From contig JADJYX010000017.1 in the NCBI GenBank assembly GCA_016719535.1, forward strand, positions 124,001-188,000: DNA of 64,000 bases. Reading direction: 5' to 3'. Source of the DNA: Rubrivivax sp. GTDB lineage: Bacteria > Pseudomonadota > Gammaproteobacteria > Burkholderiales > Burkholderiaceae_C. Positions 1-8,514 of the stretch are shown one piece after another. The position numbers and the translations under genes are program-made. The notes beneath the pieces are model-generated. The model did no database searches and was not told the DNA's origin. It worked only from the letters and a program-made list of their open reading frames with translations. Numbering within the stretch: the stretch's first letter is position 1; each line of letters opens with the position of its first letter.

Positions 1-1367
1 CCCGCCGGCTCGGTGCGGCCGCGGGCGGGGTCGTGGCGGAAGGTGGTGTAGGGCAGCAGCCAGCCGGAGCCGTCCAGCCAGGCGCCGTCCTCGGCGGGGT
101 TGGTCGACACGCTGTCGATCGCGCCTTCCCAGGGCAGCGGCACGGCGGCCAGCCGGCCCTGGCGGTCGAGCTTGCGCAGCGCGTGGTAGCCGCCGTCCAG
201 GTCCTTCAGGTAGAGGCCGTCGCGCGCCATCGCGATCGATTCGACCACCAGCGGCCCGGCGGCCACCACCTCCTGCGCGCCGCCGAAGGACGCTGCCGCC
301 AGCGGCGTGCGCAGCACACGGCCGTTGTCGGCGCCGCGCGTGCTCAGCAGGTAGAGGTGGGTGTCGTCGAAGGCGAAGTCGACCACCTGGTCGTCGACCG
401 TGCACACCGGCTTCCAGGCCGCACGCCCGGCCAGCACATCGGCCAGCGGCGCGACATAGAGCGGGTTTTCGCGCCGCACACCGCCCTGCACCTGCAGCAC
501 GGCATGGTCGCCGCGTCGCGGGGCGTAGACGATCGGAAATTCCTTCTCGTCGACGGGCACCGCCGGGTCCAGCCCGCGCACCATCACCACGCGGTCGTCC
601 TTCGGATCGCTGCCCAGGCGGTGCAGCAGCCGCGGCCCGTCGAGGTAGTAGGCGACGCTGCCGATCTTCGCCGGGTCGGCCACGCGGCTGTAGAAGAAGC
701 CGCTGGCGTCGGGCAGCCACGACGGCGACGCGTACTGCGTGCCGGCGATGCGCAGCGGCAGCACGCGCTGCGTGGCCACCTCCATCACGTGCAGCACCGA
801 GTTCTCGCTGCCCGCCGGCGACAGGCCGTAGACCACCCGCGCGCCGTCGGGCGATGCCGACCACCAGTCCAGCGAGACATGCACGCCGCCCTCGCCCTTC
901 ATCGCCGTCGGGTCGACGAGGATCCGTTCGGCGCCGGCCAGCCCGTCGCGCACCGCGAGCAGAAAACTGGCGGCCCCGGCCGGCCGCACCTGGTAGAAGA
1001 CGCGGCCACCGGCGGACTGCACGCCGTAGACGACGGCAGTGCCACCGGAGAGTTCGCCGATGCGGGCCTCGAGCGCATCGCGGCCGGGGATCGCGCCCAG
1101 CACTCGGCGCGCATGGGCGTCCTGGCCGCGCATGAAGGGCTCCCAGTCCGGGTCCTTGGGGTTTTCCATCCAGCGGTAGGGGTCGGTGACGCGGCGGCCG
1201 AAGAAGGTCTCGGTCACCGGCTCGATGCGCGCCACCGGCGGGCCGCGGCGCGCGGGCGCGGCCGCGGCCAGCGCCGGCAGACCCGCCGCGGCGGCTGCGG
1301 CGGCCGCGGCCAGCACCCGCAGCACCTGGCGGCGGGGCCCGGCCTGCAGGTGGGTGGATGGCTTCAT
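1..1367 (-). CDS. prolyl oligopeptidase family (S9) serine peptidase, N-terminal part
   Basis: This is the N-terminal 455 codons of an S9 prolyl oligopeptidase; the C-terminal alpha/beta hydrolase domain with the catalytic Ser/Asp/His lies off the left edge. The start is ATG at 1365-1367, behind a purine-rich AGGGAG site. The first ~35 residues are an Arg-containing, Ala-rich export signal. Next comes the family hallmark PVTETFFGRRVTDPYRWMEN (about residues 44-63), then repeated blades typical of the beta-propeller lid (for example SLDWWSASPDGARVVYGLSP). These enzymes cleave short proline-containing peptides, here probably in the periplasm. It diverges from the Mla operon starting at 1451. 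The active-site residues cannot be checked. Confidence 0.85.
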   Translation of the reverse strand, partial: MKPSTHLQAGPRRQVLRVLAAAAAAAAAGLPALAAAAPARRGPPVARIEPVTETFFGRRVTDPYRWMENPKDPDWEPFMRGQDAHARRVLGAIPGRDALEARIGELSGGTAVVYGVQSAGGRVFYQVRPAGAASFLLAVRDGLAGAERILVDPTAMKGEGGVHVSLDWWSASPDGARVVYGLSPAGSENSVLHVMEVATQRVLPLRIAGTQYASPSWLPDASGFFYSRVADPAKIGSVAYYLDGPRLLHRLGSDPKDDRVVMVRGLDPAVPVDEKEFPIVYAPRRGDHAVLQVQGGVRRENPLYVAPLADVLAGRAAWKPVCTVDDQVVDFAFDDTHLYLLSTRGADNGRVLRTPLAAASFGGAQEVVAAGPLVVESIAMARDGLYLKDLDGGYHALRKLDRQGRLAAVPLPWEGAIDSVSTNPAEDGAWLDGSGWLLPYTTFRHDPARGRTEPA

Positions 1368-1450
1368 GCGGATCTCCCTGGGGTCAGGGGCGAGAGCGTA
1401 GCGCAGCACGGGCGGCGGCCCCTGGCGCCCGCTGGGGCATCATCGCCGCC

Positions 1451-2578
1451 GTGAAACATCGTCCCGTCGTCGACACCGAGGCCGTGCAGTGGGCGCGCAG
1501 CGACGACGGCTGGCGGCTGCTGCTGCAAGGCGACTGGCGTGGCCGCACGCTGCCCTTGCCGCCGCCACCCGCCCCCGGCCCGGCGGCCGGTGAGCGTGTG
1601 GCCGTCGATGCCGTTGCGCTCGCCGGCTGGGACCGGCACGCCGCGCCGCGCCTGTGGGCGCTGCTGGCGCCGCTGGGCCGCAACGGCGCGGCCCTGGACC
1701 TGGCGCTGCTGCCCGATGCCTTGCGTTCACCGCTGGAGCTGGCCCTGCCCGCCCCCGGCACGGCCAGCGACGACCTGCCGCGCAAGCCCGCGGCCACCGG
1801 CGTGCTGGCCGGCCTGCGTCGCTGGTGGCAGGACGCGCTGACCACCGCCGCCTTCATCGGCGAGGTCACGCTGGCCATCGGCCGGCTGCTGCGCGGCCGC
1901 ACGGTGATGCGCGGTTCGGACTATCTGCGCCAGCTCGACCAGGCCGGGCCGCTGTCGCTGCCCATCGTGTCGCTGACCTGCTTCCTGATCGGGCTGATGC
2001 TGGCCTACATGGGCGGCGCGCAGCTGCAGCGCATCGGCGCGCAGAGCTTCATCGCCGATGTGGTGACGGTGGGCGTGGTGCGCGAACTGGCCGGACTGAT
2101 GACGGGCGTCATCCTCGCCGGCCGCATCGGCGCGGCCTTCGCGGCGCAGATCGGCACCATGGTCGCCAACGAGGAGGTCGACGCGCTGCGCGCACTCGGC
2201 ATCGACCCCATCGAATACCTGGTGCTGCCGCGCCTGCTGGCCATGCTGACGATGGCGCCGCTGCTGATCGCCTATGCCGCCACCGTCGGCGTGCTGGCCG
2301 GGCTGCCGCCGGTGGTGGGCATCTACGGCGTACCGGCCTGGGAATACCTGCACAAATGCGTCGATGCCCTCAACTGGACACACCTGTGGATCGGCCTCTT
2401 CAAGGGCACGATGTATATCGGCCTGGTGGCGCTGGCCGGCTGCCGCGAAGGCCTGCACGCCGGGCGCGATGCGCAGGCGGTGGGTGCCGCCACCACCACC
2501 GCGGTGGTGAAGGCGCTGCTGTGGATCGTGGTCGCCGCGTCGGCCAGCACCGTGCTCTTCCAGAGCCTGGGCCTGTGA
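1451..2578 (+). CDS. MlaE-family ABC transporter permease with N-terminal STAS-like domain
   Basis: This is the inner-membrane permease of a Mla/MCE-type phospholipid (or other lipid) transporter, 375 aa. About 115 N-terminal residues form a soluble STAS-like domain (VQWARSDDGWRLLLQGDW onward) found in a long subclass of this family. The MlaE core follows (about residues 140-375), with the conserved stretch VRELAGLMTGVILAGRIGAA and hydrophobic helices to the C-terminus. I chose GTG at 1451; the frame is open further upstream to 1358, but that part overlaps the divergent peptidase start and does not look like protein. It is first in an operon with the ATPase, MCE protein and lipoprotein. Confidence 0.88.
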   Translation: MKHRPVVDTEAVQWARSDDGWRLLLQGDWRGRTLPLPPPPAPGPAAGERVAVDAVALAGWDRHAAPRLWALLAPLGRNGAALDLALLPDALRSPLELALPAPGTASDDLPRKPAATGVLAGLRRWWQDALTTAAFIGEVTLAIGRLLRGRTVMRGSDYLRQLDQAGPLSLPIVSLTCFLIGLMLAYMGGAQLQRIGAQSFIADVVTVGVVRELAGLMTGVILAGRIGAAFAAQIGTMVANEEVDALRALGIDPIEYLVLPRLLAMLTMAPLLIAYAATVGVLAGLPPVVGIYGVPAWEYLHKCVDALNWTHLWIGLFKGTMYIGLVALAGCREGLHAGRDAQAVGAATTTAVVKALLWIVVAASASTVLFQSLGL

Positions 2579-2636
2579 GCGCGCAGGGCCGCCCCAAAGC
2601 GCTCGGCCCGGAGCGCGCAGCGCGGAGGGCAGCCTG
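2579..2636. repeat. GC-rich inverted-repeat element between permease and ATPase genes
   Basis: The 58-bp gap between the permease and ATPase genes holds inverted GC-rich segments (GGCCGCCCC...GCTCGGCC and GAGCGCGCAGCGCGG). The composition and position resemble the short interspersed hairpin repeats of Burkholderiales genomes, like the one at 59032-59083. It sits inside an operon, so it would form an intercistronic hairpin in the mRNA. Its repeat status elsewhere in the genome was not tested. Confidence 0.4.
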
Positions 2637-3395
2637 ATGCACGAGGCCGCCGACCCCCTGGTGCGCGTGGTCGGTCTGACCATGGCCTTCGGCGACGAGG
2701 TGGTGCAGCGCGACCTCGCCTTCGACATCCGCCGCGGTGAGGTGCTGGCCATCGTCGGCGCCAGCGGCTGCGGCAAGAGCACGCTGCTGCGCCACCTGAT
2801 CGGCCTGCAGACACCCGCCGCCGGCCAGGTGCTGTACGGCGACCAGGACCTGCACCAGGCCGAGGACGAGACCCTGGCCGTGCTGCGGCGGCGCTTCGGC
2901 GTCATGTTCCAGGCCGGCGCGCTGTGGAGCTCGATGACGGTGGGCGAGAACGTGATGCTGCCGCTGCGCCTGTTCACCGACACCCCGGCGGACGAGCGCG
3001 AACGGCTGGCACGCTGGAAGCTGGCGCTGGTGGGCCTGGACGACGCCTTCGAGCTCGAACCCGCCGAATTGAGCGGCGGCATGCGCAAGCGCGCCGCCAT
3101 CGCGCGCGCGCTGGCGCTGGACCCCGAACTGCTCTACCTGGATGAACCCTCGTCGGGGCTGGACCCGTTCAGCGCCGCGCGCCTCGACGGGCTCATACTC
3201 AACCTCCGACGCCACCTGGGCACCACGGTCGTGATGGTCAGCCATTCGATCGACAGCGTCTTTGCCGTGGCCGACCGACTGCTGTACCTCGATCATGTGG
3301 AGAAGACGATGACCGCGCTCGACGCGCCGCGCCTGCTGGCCGAATCAGGGCCCGACCGGGTGCGTGCCTTCCTGCAGCGCAGGGGCCGCCCGTGA
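2637..3395 (+). CDS. MlaF-like ABC transporter ATP-binding protein
   Basis: This is the cytoplasmic ATPase of the lipid transporter, 252 aa. Visible motifs are Walker A GASGCGKST (about residue 41), signature LSGGM (about 145) and Walker B LLYLDEPSSGLD (about 163-174). The signature reads SGGMRKR rather than SGGQ, as is typical for MlaF/Ttg2A-type ATPases. It follows the permease after 58 bp, and its stop overlaps the next gene's GTG by 4 bp (GTGA), so translation of the MCE protein is probably coupled to it. Confidence 0.93.
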   Translation: MHEAADPLVRVVGLTMAFGDEVVQRDLAFDIRRGEVLAIVGASGCGKSTLLRHLIGLQTPAAGQVLYGDQDLHQAEDETLAVLRRRFGVMFQAGALWSSMTVGENVMLPLRLFTDTPADERERLARWKLALVGLDDAFELEPAELSGGMRKRAAIARALALDPELLYLDEPSSGLDPFSAARLDGLILNLRRHLGTTVVMVSHSIDSVFAVADRLLYLDHVEKTMTALDAPRLLAESGPDRVRAFLQRRGRP

Positions 3396-4456
3396 AGCGA
3401 AAGGCCCACCCCACGCGCATCGGCCTGTTCATGCTGGGCGCGCTGGCGCTGCTGGTGGCGGCGGTCGTCATCGTCACCGGCGGCGGGCTGTTTGCCAGCC
3501 GCGAGCGCGCGCTGGCCTATTTCGACGGTTCGGTCTACGGCCTGCAGATCGGCGCGCCGGTGGTCTTTCGCGGCGTGCGCCTGGGCAGCGTGGTCGGCAT
3601 CGGCGTCGTCTACCAGGGCCGGCCGGGGCAATATGCGATCCCGGTCGAGCTGGAGATCGAACGCGACCGCATCGAGGACGTGCAGGGCGGCGACGGCGCC
3701 GTGTCGGTGGCGGACCTGGTGGCGCAGGGCCTGACGGCGCAGCTCAGCACCCAGAGCCTGCTGACCGGGCTGCTCTATGTCGACCTCGACCTCGGCCGTG
3801 ACCGCGACCGCCCCGCCGCGGCGATGGCGGCGTCGGCCCCGCAGACGGGCGGGCCGGGTCTGCCGGTGATCCCGACCGTGGCCACGCCGGTGCAGGCGCT
3901 GCAGCGGCAGCTGCGCAACCTCGACGTCGAGCAGCTGCTGTCGGACGTGGCGGCGGTGGCCGCCGGCGCACGCCAGTTCGTGGCCAACCCACGGCTGCAG
4001 CACACGATGGACGAACTGGCGCAGGCCAGCAGCGATCTGCGCCAGCTGCTGGCGCGCGTGGACAAGCGCGTCGGCCCGCTGGCCGATGCGCTGCAGGGCA
4101 CGCTGGACGAGACGCGCCGTGCCGCGGCCTCGGTGGGTGGCGAGATCGGGCGCGCCGGCCAGGCCGTCGACCGCGTGGGCCAGGCGGCCGACCGCGTCAG
4201 CGCCACCATGGGCCGCTATGACCGCATCGCCGAATCGGCGCAACCGGCGCTCGACAGCGTGCAGCGCGCCGCAGCGGACCTCGCGCTCACCGCCCAGGCA
4301 CTGCGCAGCGCCAGCGCCGACGATGCCGGCGTGCTGGCGCAGATCGAGCGCGCGGCGCAGGAGATGGCGCGCGCCTCGCGCGCGGTGCGCGACCTCGCCG
4401 ACCTGCTGGAGCGCCAGCCCGAGGCGCTGATCCGCGGCCGCAGCGATCCGCCGTGA
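3392..4456 (+). CDS. MlaD/MCE-family substrate-binding protein
   Basis: This is the membrane-anchored periplasmic MCE protein of the Mla-like system, 354 aa. It has one N-terminal membrane helix (about residues 10-33), then an MCE domain (around GLQIGAPVVFRGVRLGSVVG). A long Ala/Gln/Arg-rich helical C-terminal region (about residues 165-345) probably builds the hydrophobic channel or extends towards the outer membrane. It starts with GTG overlapping the ATPase stop, and its own stop overlaps the frame of the lipoprotein gene. MlaB- and MlaC-like genes are absent, as is common for four-gene MCE operons. Confidence 0.9.
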   Translation: MKRKAHPTRIGLFMLGALALLVAAVVIVTGGGLFASRERALAYFDGSVYGLQIGAPVVFRGVRLGSVVGIGVVYQGRPGQYAIPVELEIERDRIEDVQGGDGAVSVADLVAQGLTAQLSTQSLLTGLLYVDLDLGRDRDRPAAAMAASAPQTGGPGLPVIPTVATPVQALQRQLRNLDVEQLLSDVAAVAAGARQFVANPRLQHTMDELAQASSDLRQLLARVDKRVGPLADALQGTLDETRRAAASVGGEIGRAGQAVDRVGQAADRVSATMGRYDRIAESAQPALDSVQRAAADLALTAQALRSASADDAGVLAQIERAAQEMARASRAVRDLADLLERQPEALIRGRSDPP

Positions 4457-4491
4457 TCCGCCCTGCCCCGATGTCCTGCGAAAGGCCCCGC

Positions 4492-5100
4492 GTGAACCCG
4501 TCCGAGCGTCCCCACCCGTCCCGTCGCACGGCGCTGGCGACCCTGCTCGCCGCCGGCGGCCTGGCGGCCGGCTGCAGCCATTCGCCGCCGGTGCAGCTGT
4601 ACCACCTGCGCAGCGCGGCACCCGTCCCGGTGCCGACACCGGCGCCGTCGACCGCGGTCTGGCAGCTGCTGCTGCCGGTGCGGCTGCCCGACTACCTCGA
4701 CCGCGAGGCCATCCTGCTGCCGCAGGGCGACACCGGCTTGCTGGCGCTGTCGGGCCACCGCTGGGCCGAGTCGCTGCGCGATGCGGTGCCGCGCGTGCTG
4801 CGCCAGGATCTGGGCGCGCTGCTCGGTGAAGGGCGCGTGTGGCCGTCGCCGTTGCCGTCGGGGGTGACGGCGACACGCCAGCTGCGCGTGGAGATCCTCG
4901 GCTTCGAGGCGCAGGCCGACCGCGCCAGCGTGCGCCTGCAGGCACGGTGGACGCTGACCGACCCGCAGGGCCGCACGCCGCCGCGGGCCGACGGTGCGAC
5001 CTTGCGCGTGGCCGCCGAAGGCGGCAGCATCGACCGCCTGGTGGCCGCGCACCGCCTGGCGCTGTGGCGGCTGGCCGAGCGCATCGTCTCGGCGCCCTGA
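4492..5100 (+). CDS. ABC-type transport auxiliary lipoprotein (PqiC/DUF330-like)
   Basis: This is an outer-membrane lipoprotein partner of MCE systems. The signal sequence carries twin arginines and a lipobox LAAGC. The mature part reads VQLYHLRS, then LPVRLPDYLDREAILL, as in PqiC/YmbA-type proteins. I chose GTG at 4492 because GAAAGG lies upstream and the signal peptide is then of normal length. In-frame starts at 4453 (GTGA overlap with the MCE stop) and 4471 are possible. It is last in the operon and probably docks the MCE channel to the outer membrane. Confidence 0.82.
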   Translation: MNPSERPHPSRRTALATLLAAGGLAAGCSHSPPVQLYHLRSAAPVPVPTPAPSTAVWQLLLPVRLPDYLDREAILLPQGDTGLLALSGHRWAESLRDAVPRVLRQDLGALLGEGRVWPSPLPSGVTATRQLRVEILGFEAQADRASVRLQARWTLTDPQGRTPPRADGATLRVAAEGGSIDRLVAAHRLALWRLAERIVSAP

Positions 5101-5207
5101 AGCTGCTTACCACCGTTCACGCAGCTTTACGCAGCGGCGGTCACCGCATGCGGGGATCGTTTCGTTGAAGGGGCACCTGCCACTTCAACGACCGCGAAGG
5201 AGACCGC

Positions 5208-5678
5208 ATGAACGCGATCAAGACCCTGTCCGCCGCCGCCCTGGTGCTGAGCGCCGGCCTCGCTGCCGCCCCGGCGCAGGCTTCGGACGTGCGCTGGTCG
5301 GTGCACATCGGCCTGCCGCTGCCGGTGGTGACGGTGCCCGTGCCGCTGCCGCGCCTGCACCCCGCACCGGTCTACCACGCACCGGTCTATCACGCACCGG
5401 TTTACAGCGCGCCGTCGCATGGCACGCCGGCCTGGCGCGACCGCGACCGTGACGGCATCGCCGACTGGCGCGACCCCTACGACAACCGCCGTGCCGCCCC
5501 GGCCTGGCGTGACCGCGACCGCGACGGCATTCCCGACTGGCGCGACCACCGCGACAACCGGCGGGGTCATGCCCACCAGTGGCATCGCACTCCCGATCGT
5601 GACGGCGTGCCGGACTGGCAGGACCGGCGCGATGACCGCCGTGACGACCGGCGCGACGACCGCCAGCCCCGCTACTGA
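5208..5678 (+). CDS. secreted Asp/Arg-rich repeat protein of unknown function
   Basis: This 156-aa protein has a clean signal peptide (cleavage near APAQA-SDV, about residue 25) and an RBS AAGGAG before the ATG. The mature protein begins with short VYHAPVYHAP repeats. It then carries three copies of an acidic/basic unit of the form WRDRDRDGIPDWRD, ending in an Arg/Asp-only tail. The DxDxDG core resembles the Ca2+-binding loops of thrombospondin type-3 or EF-hand repeats, so metal binding in the periplasm is plausible. No enzyme domain is visible. Similar small proteins occur in related genomes, but I know of no assigned role. It is convergent with the YHS gene. Confidence 0.75.
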   Translation: MNAIKTLSAAALVLSAGLAAAPAQASDVRWSVHIGLPLPVVTVPVPLPRLHPAPVYHAPVYHAPVYSAPSHGTPAWRDRDRDGIADWRDPYDNRRAAPAWRDRDRDGIPDWRDHRDNRRGHAHQWHRTPDRDGVPDWQDRRDDRRDDRRDDRQPRY

Positions 5679-5832
5679 GCACCCCCAGGGCCGGGCTGCG
5701 CCCAGCCCGCCCCCCGCGGGGGTCAAGCCAAGTGGCAAAGCCACATTGGCTCGAGAGCACCCCCAGGGCCGGGCCGCGCCCAGCCCGTCCCCCGCGGGGG
5801 TCAAGCCAAGTGGCAAAGCCACATTGGCTCGA
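5677..5832. repeat. two tandem 78-bp repeats with internal hairpins
   Basis: There are two nearly identical 78-bp units (5677-5754 and 5755-5832), differing at only a few bases. Each holds a GC-rich inverted repeat (GGGCCGGGC...GCCC, CCCCCGCGGGGG) and a second hairpin whose arms are CCAAGTGGC and GCCACATTGG around AAA. The block fills the gap between two convergent genes (stops at 5678 and 5856). It may therefore terminate transcription from both sides or be a REP-type mobile repeat. Confidence 0.85.
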
Positions 5833-5855
5833 GAGCCCCGGCGACCGCACCCCGA

Positions 5856-6467
5856 TCACTTCCCGCGCGCCCGCGCCTCGGCCACGCGGCGCGCGATCTC
5901 CTCGCCGCTCTGGTAATGCGGCACGCGCCAGACCAGCCGCCAGGCGCGCTGCACGAAGCTGTTGCTGCCGGCCACCTCCTCGGCCCAGTAGCGGTCGGCC
6001 AGCCTGATGTTGCCGGGGACGTCGAGTTCGAAGCCGTCCTTGGACCCCTGGCCGCCGAAGATGTAGAGCTTGCCGCCTTCGATGCGCCAGGTATCGGCGT
6101 CGCCGCCCCAGGGGATGCCGTAGGCGATGCCGTTGGCGCAGTAGCCGCCGTATTGCGGCAGGTAGCGGCCCGGCTCGCGGTCGAACAAGGCCTTGTGCTC
6201 GGCGCTGGCAAAGCGGAAGGTCACGCCCTGGTGGACGCTCTGGTGCGCAGCCGAGCCCAGCGCATGGCGGCCCTGCGTGAAATAGGCGACCACGTCGTGG
6301 CCCTTGAGCATCAGGTGCTCGGCACCTTCCGCCGCCACGGCATTGACGGGCTTGAGCGGCGACGAAGGGTTCTGCGCCAGCATGGCGCCGCAGCCGCCGA
6401 GCAGCAGGCTGGCGGCCAACGTGGCGGCCAGCAGGCCGCGGCGGACGGTCGGGGATGTCACGGTCAT
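5856..6467 (-). CDS. YHS domain lipoprotein (Cys form of the YHS '(seleno)protein' family)
   Basis: This 203-aa protein has a lipoprotein signal (lipobox LLGGC, Cys about residue 26). A YHS-type domain follows: LKGHDVVAYFTQGR, FRFASAEHKALFDREPGRYLPQ, then YGGYCANG. In the database family I remember as 'YHS domain-containing (seleno)protein', the Cys of YGGYCA can be selenocysteine; here it is an ordinary TGC codon. The function is unknown, and metal or haem binding is often guessed. It is the last gene of the overlapping minus-strand operon headed by the selenate-type transporter; its ATG overlaps the ATP-grasp stop (ATGA). Confidence 0.78.
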   Translation of the reverse strand: MTVTSPTVRRGLLAATLAASLLLGGCGAMLAQNPSSPLKPVNAVAAEGAEHLMLKGHDVVAYFTQGRHALGSAAHQSVHQGVTFRFASAEHKALFDREPGRYLPQYGGYCANGIAYGIPWGGDADTWRIEGGKLYIFGGQGSKDGFELDVPGNIRLADRYWAEEVAGSNSFVQRAWRLVWRVPHYQSGEEIARRVAEARARGK

Positions 6468-7813
6468 CGGGAGACTCCGGAAACAGGAAAGGTCCAGGCC
6501 GGCGCCACCGGGGGCGCGACCCATTGGTCGGCGTAGGGTGCGCGCCAGCCGAGCAGCGCACTGGCGCGCAGCGCGCGCTCGCGCAGGTCGGCCTCGTCGC
6601 GGCCGTCCAGCTGCAGGATGCCGTGGCGCCAGCTGCCCAGCCACTTGTCGTCGCGTGCGCGCTGACCCGCGCTGCGCGGGAAGCTGAAGCACAGCGCGTC
6701 GGGGAATTCGCGCTGCAGGCGCGCAAGCTGCCAGCGCGACGGCATGGCCGGCGGCGCGTCACCGGGGAAGCTGCGGTAGACGAGGCTGGCGGCAGCCCCG
6801 GCCACCGGCGCCACGCGCGGCAGGGTGGCCGGGTCCTGCCCGGTGGCCAGCGCCAGCGCCATCGCATGCGGGTCGACCCCCTGCACGCGCAGGTACAGGT
6901 CGGAAAACTGCGAGGCCAGGCGCGGGTTGAACTCGATCACCGTCAGCCGGCCGCTGGCCGGGTCGTGGAAGAACTCCATGTTGAACAGGCCATGCGTGAA
7001 GCCGATCGCGGCCAGGAAGCGCCGCGCCACGTCCAGCGCCTGCGCCTGCAGCGCGGCGGGGGCCCGGCTCGGGTGCTCCCAGCGCATGAAGGCCTGGGTG
7101 CCCGGGTACATGATGGCGTCGACCACGCCCAGCGCATGCGCGCGGCCGTCGAATACCCAGCCGTCGAGGTTGTATTGCGGCAACCCCGGCGGCATCAGTT
7201 CCTCCAGCAGCATCGCGTGCGCGCTCCCGGCCTCGGGCAGGCGCTCGCGCACCACGCGCTCGAAGGGCTCGACGAGGTGGCGGATGACCCACAGCTCGCG
7301 CCGGCCGAAGCGCGTGTGCGCCTGCAGCTCGGCGCGGTTGCGCACCGCGCGTGCCAGCACCGAAAAGGCCGCCTTCACCGGCTTGACGAAGGCCGGCAGC
7401 GGCAGCCCATCGGGGATGTCGTCGCCATAGGCGACATCCAGCGGCTGATATCGAAGGTTGGCTTCGGGCGCCACCTGTTGCAGCACGCGGCGTGCATACA
7501 GCTTGTGCTGCGCGGCGAGGATGGCCTCGGGCCGCGTGCCGGGCAGGCCGAGCGCCTCGGCGGTGAGTGCCGCTGCCAGCGCGCCGAACTGCTCATGCTG
7601 CGACGTCACGCCGACCCAGCCGCGGCGGCGTGCGCGCCGCGCCTGTGCGGCGGCGAAGCGCCGCAGGTCGAAGCCGATCAGCCGCGCATTGCTGGGGAAG
7701 CTGAAGAGGTCGAAGCCGGCCTCGTCGAAGCGCCAGTGCGCCGCCTGGCGGCGCGCGCCGAGCGCGTCCCAGTCATAGTTGAAGAGCAGTCCGACAGTCG
7801 GCAACGGGTTCAT
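6464..7813 (-). CDS. ATP-grasp domain protein of unknown substrate
   Basis: This 449-aa protein has an ATP-grasp arrangement: an N-terminal segment with LFNYDWDALGARR, a central LPAFVKPVKAAFS (phosphate-binding Lys), then MLLEELMP. The acidic metal-binding region is FNMEFFHD followed by VIEFNPRLASQFSDLY (E-x-N-x-R, about residues 290-305). Such enzymes ligate a carboxylate to an amine or thiol using ATP. The substrate is not apparent. It is translationally coupled on both sides: its ATG overlaps the methyltransferase stop and its stop overlaps the YHS start. The operon leads back to a selenium-type transporter, which suggests but does not prove a selenium-related or small-molecule tailoring role. 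Confidence 0.8.
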   Translation of the reverse strand: MNPLPTVGLLFNYDWDALGARRQAAHWRFDEAGFDLFSFPSNARLIGFDLRRFAAAQARRARRRGWVGVTSQHEQFGALAAALTAEALGLPGTRPEAILAAQHKLYARRVLQQVAPEANLRYQPLDVAYGDDIPDGLPLPAFVKPVKAAFSVLARAVRNRAELQAHTRFGRRELWVIRHLVEPFERVVRERLPEAGSAHAMLLEELMPPGLPQYNLDGWVFDGRAHALGVVDAIMYPGTQAFMRWEHPSRAPAALQAQALDVARRFLAAIGFTHGLFNMEFFHDPASGRLTVIEFNPRLASQFSDLYLRVQGVDPHAMALALATGQDPATLPRVAPVAGAAASLVYRSFPGDAPPAMPSRWQLARLQREFPDALCFSFPRSAGQRARDDKWLGSWRHGILQLDGRDEADLRERALRASALLGWRAPYADQWVAPPVAPAWTFPVSGVSR

Positions 7814-8514
7814 GGATGGGCGCCGAAGGTCGGCAAGATGGTTGGCGGTGCTGCACGCAGCCGGCCCTGCGCGATGTAGCCCATGCCGCATTGCGTGGGC
7901 CACCAGCGGAGCTCGGTGCACCAGGGCTGCACCCGGTCCCAGGGCTGCCACAGTCCGCCCGGGTGTACGTTGTAGGGGCGGTTCTTCATCCACGGCAGCA
8001 GGTTCAGCGGCCCCGTCCACCAGGGGAAGAATTTGATGCCCGCCATCGCGATGCGTGCCCCGGGCTTCACCTGCAGCAGCAGGTTGCGCACCGCCGGCGG
8101 CGAGCGGGTGATGTCGTGCACATAGTTGAAGAGCACGGCGTCCGCGGGCTCGGGCAGCCGCACGTCCTCTGCCGCGATGCACTGCAGCCAGACATTGCGC
8201 CAGCCCGATCGCTGCACGCGCTGCACGGCGCGCTCGGCCATGTGCGGGCTCTGCTCGAAGGCCAGCACGCGGCCGCCTTCGCCGACCGCGTCGCGCAGCG
8301 GCCCGAAGCTCAGCCCGGTGCCGGCGCCGACGTCGAGCACCACGTCGCCGGGCTTCAGGCCCAGCAGCCCGATGGTGCGCAGCCGCAGCGCCATCGTGCG
8401 CCGCGCCGACGCGTCATAACCCGCGGCATGGCGCGCATAACGCGCGATCGAAGCCTGGTTGTCGGCGCCCATGCGCGTGAAATCGTCAGGCGGCGGCGCT
8501 GCGGCTGGCCGCAT
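7810..8514 (-). CDS. class I SAM-dependent methyltransferase
   Basis: This 234-aa methyltransferase has the SAM motif VVLDVGAGTGLSFGPL (about residues 58-73), an acidic motif II region (VLAFEQSPHMAERA) and VLFNYVHDI as motif IV. The Trp-rich C-terminal third (WTGPLNLLPWM, GGLWQPWDR) is unusual and may define the substrate pocket. Start choice is uncertain: ATG at 8514 overlaps the SMR gene by 29 bp, while ATG at 8472 lies 13 bp after the SMR stop; neither has a strong RBS. The substrate is unknown. It is sandwiched between an SMR transporter and an ATP-grasp enzyme in one operon. Confidence 0.82.
   Translation of the reverse strand: MRPAAAPPPDDFTRMGADNQASIARYARHAAGYDASARRTMALRLRTIGLLGLKPGDVVLDVGAGTGLSFGPLRDAVGEGGRVLAFEQSPHMAERAVQRVQRSGWRNVWLQCIAAEDVRLPEPADAVLFNYVHDITRSPPAVRNLLLQVKPGARIAMAGIKFFPWWTGPLNLLPWMKNRPYNVHPGGLWQPWDRVQPWCTELRWWPTQCGMGYIAQGRLRAAPPTILPTFGAHP

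Noticed and set aside
33..1454. Plus-strand open frame of 473 codons at the left edge
   Set aside because: It is antisense to the prolyl oligopeptidase, low in complexity and without recognisable domains.
5856..6467. Selenocysteine codon in the YHS protein
   Set aside because: The family position is a TGC cysteine codon, and no in-frame TGA or SECIS-like need exists.
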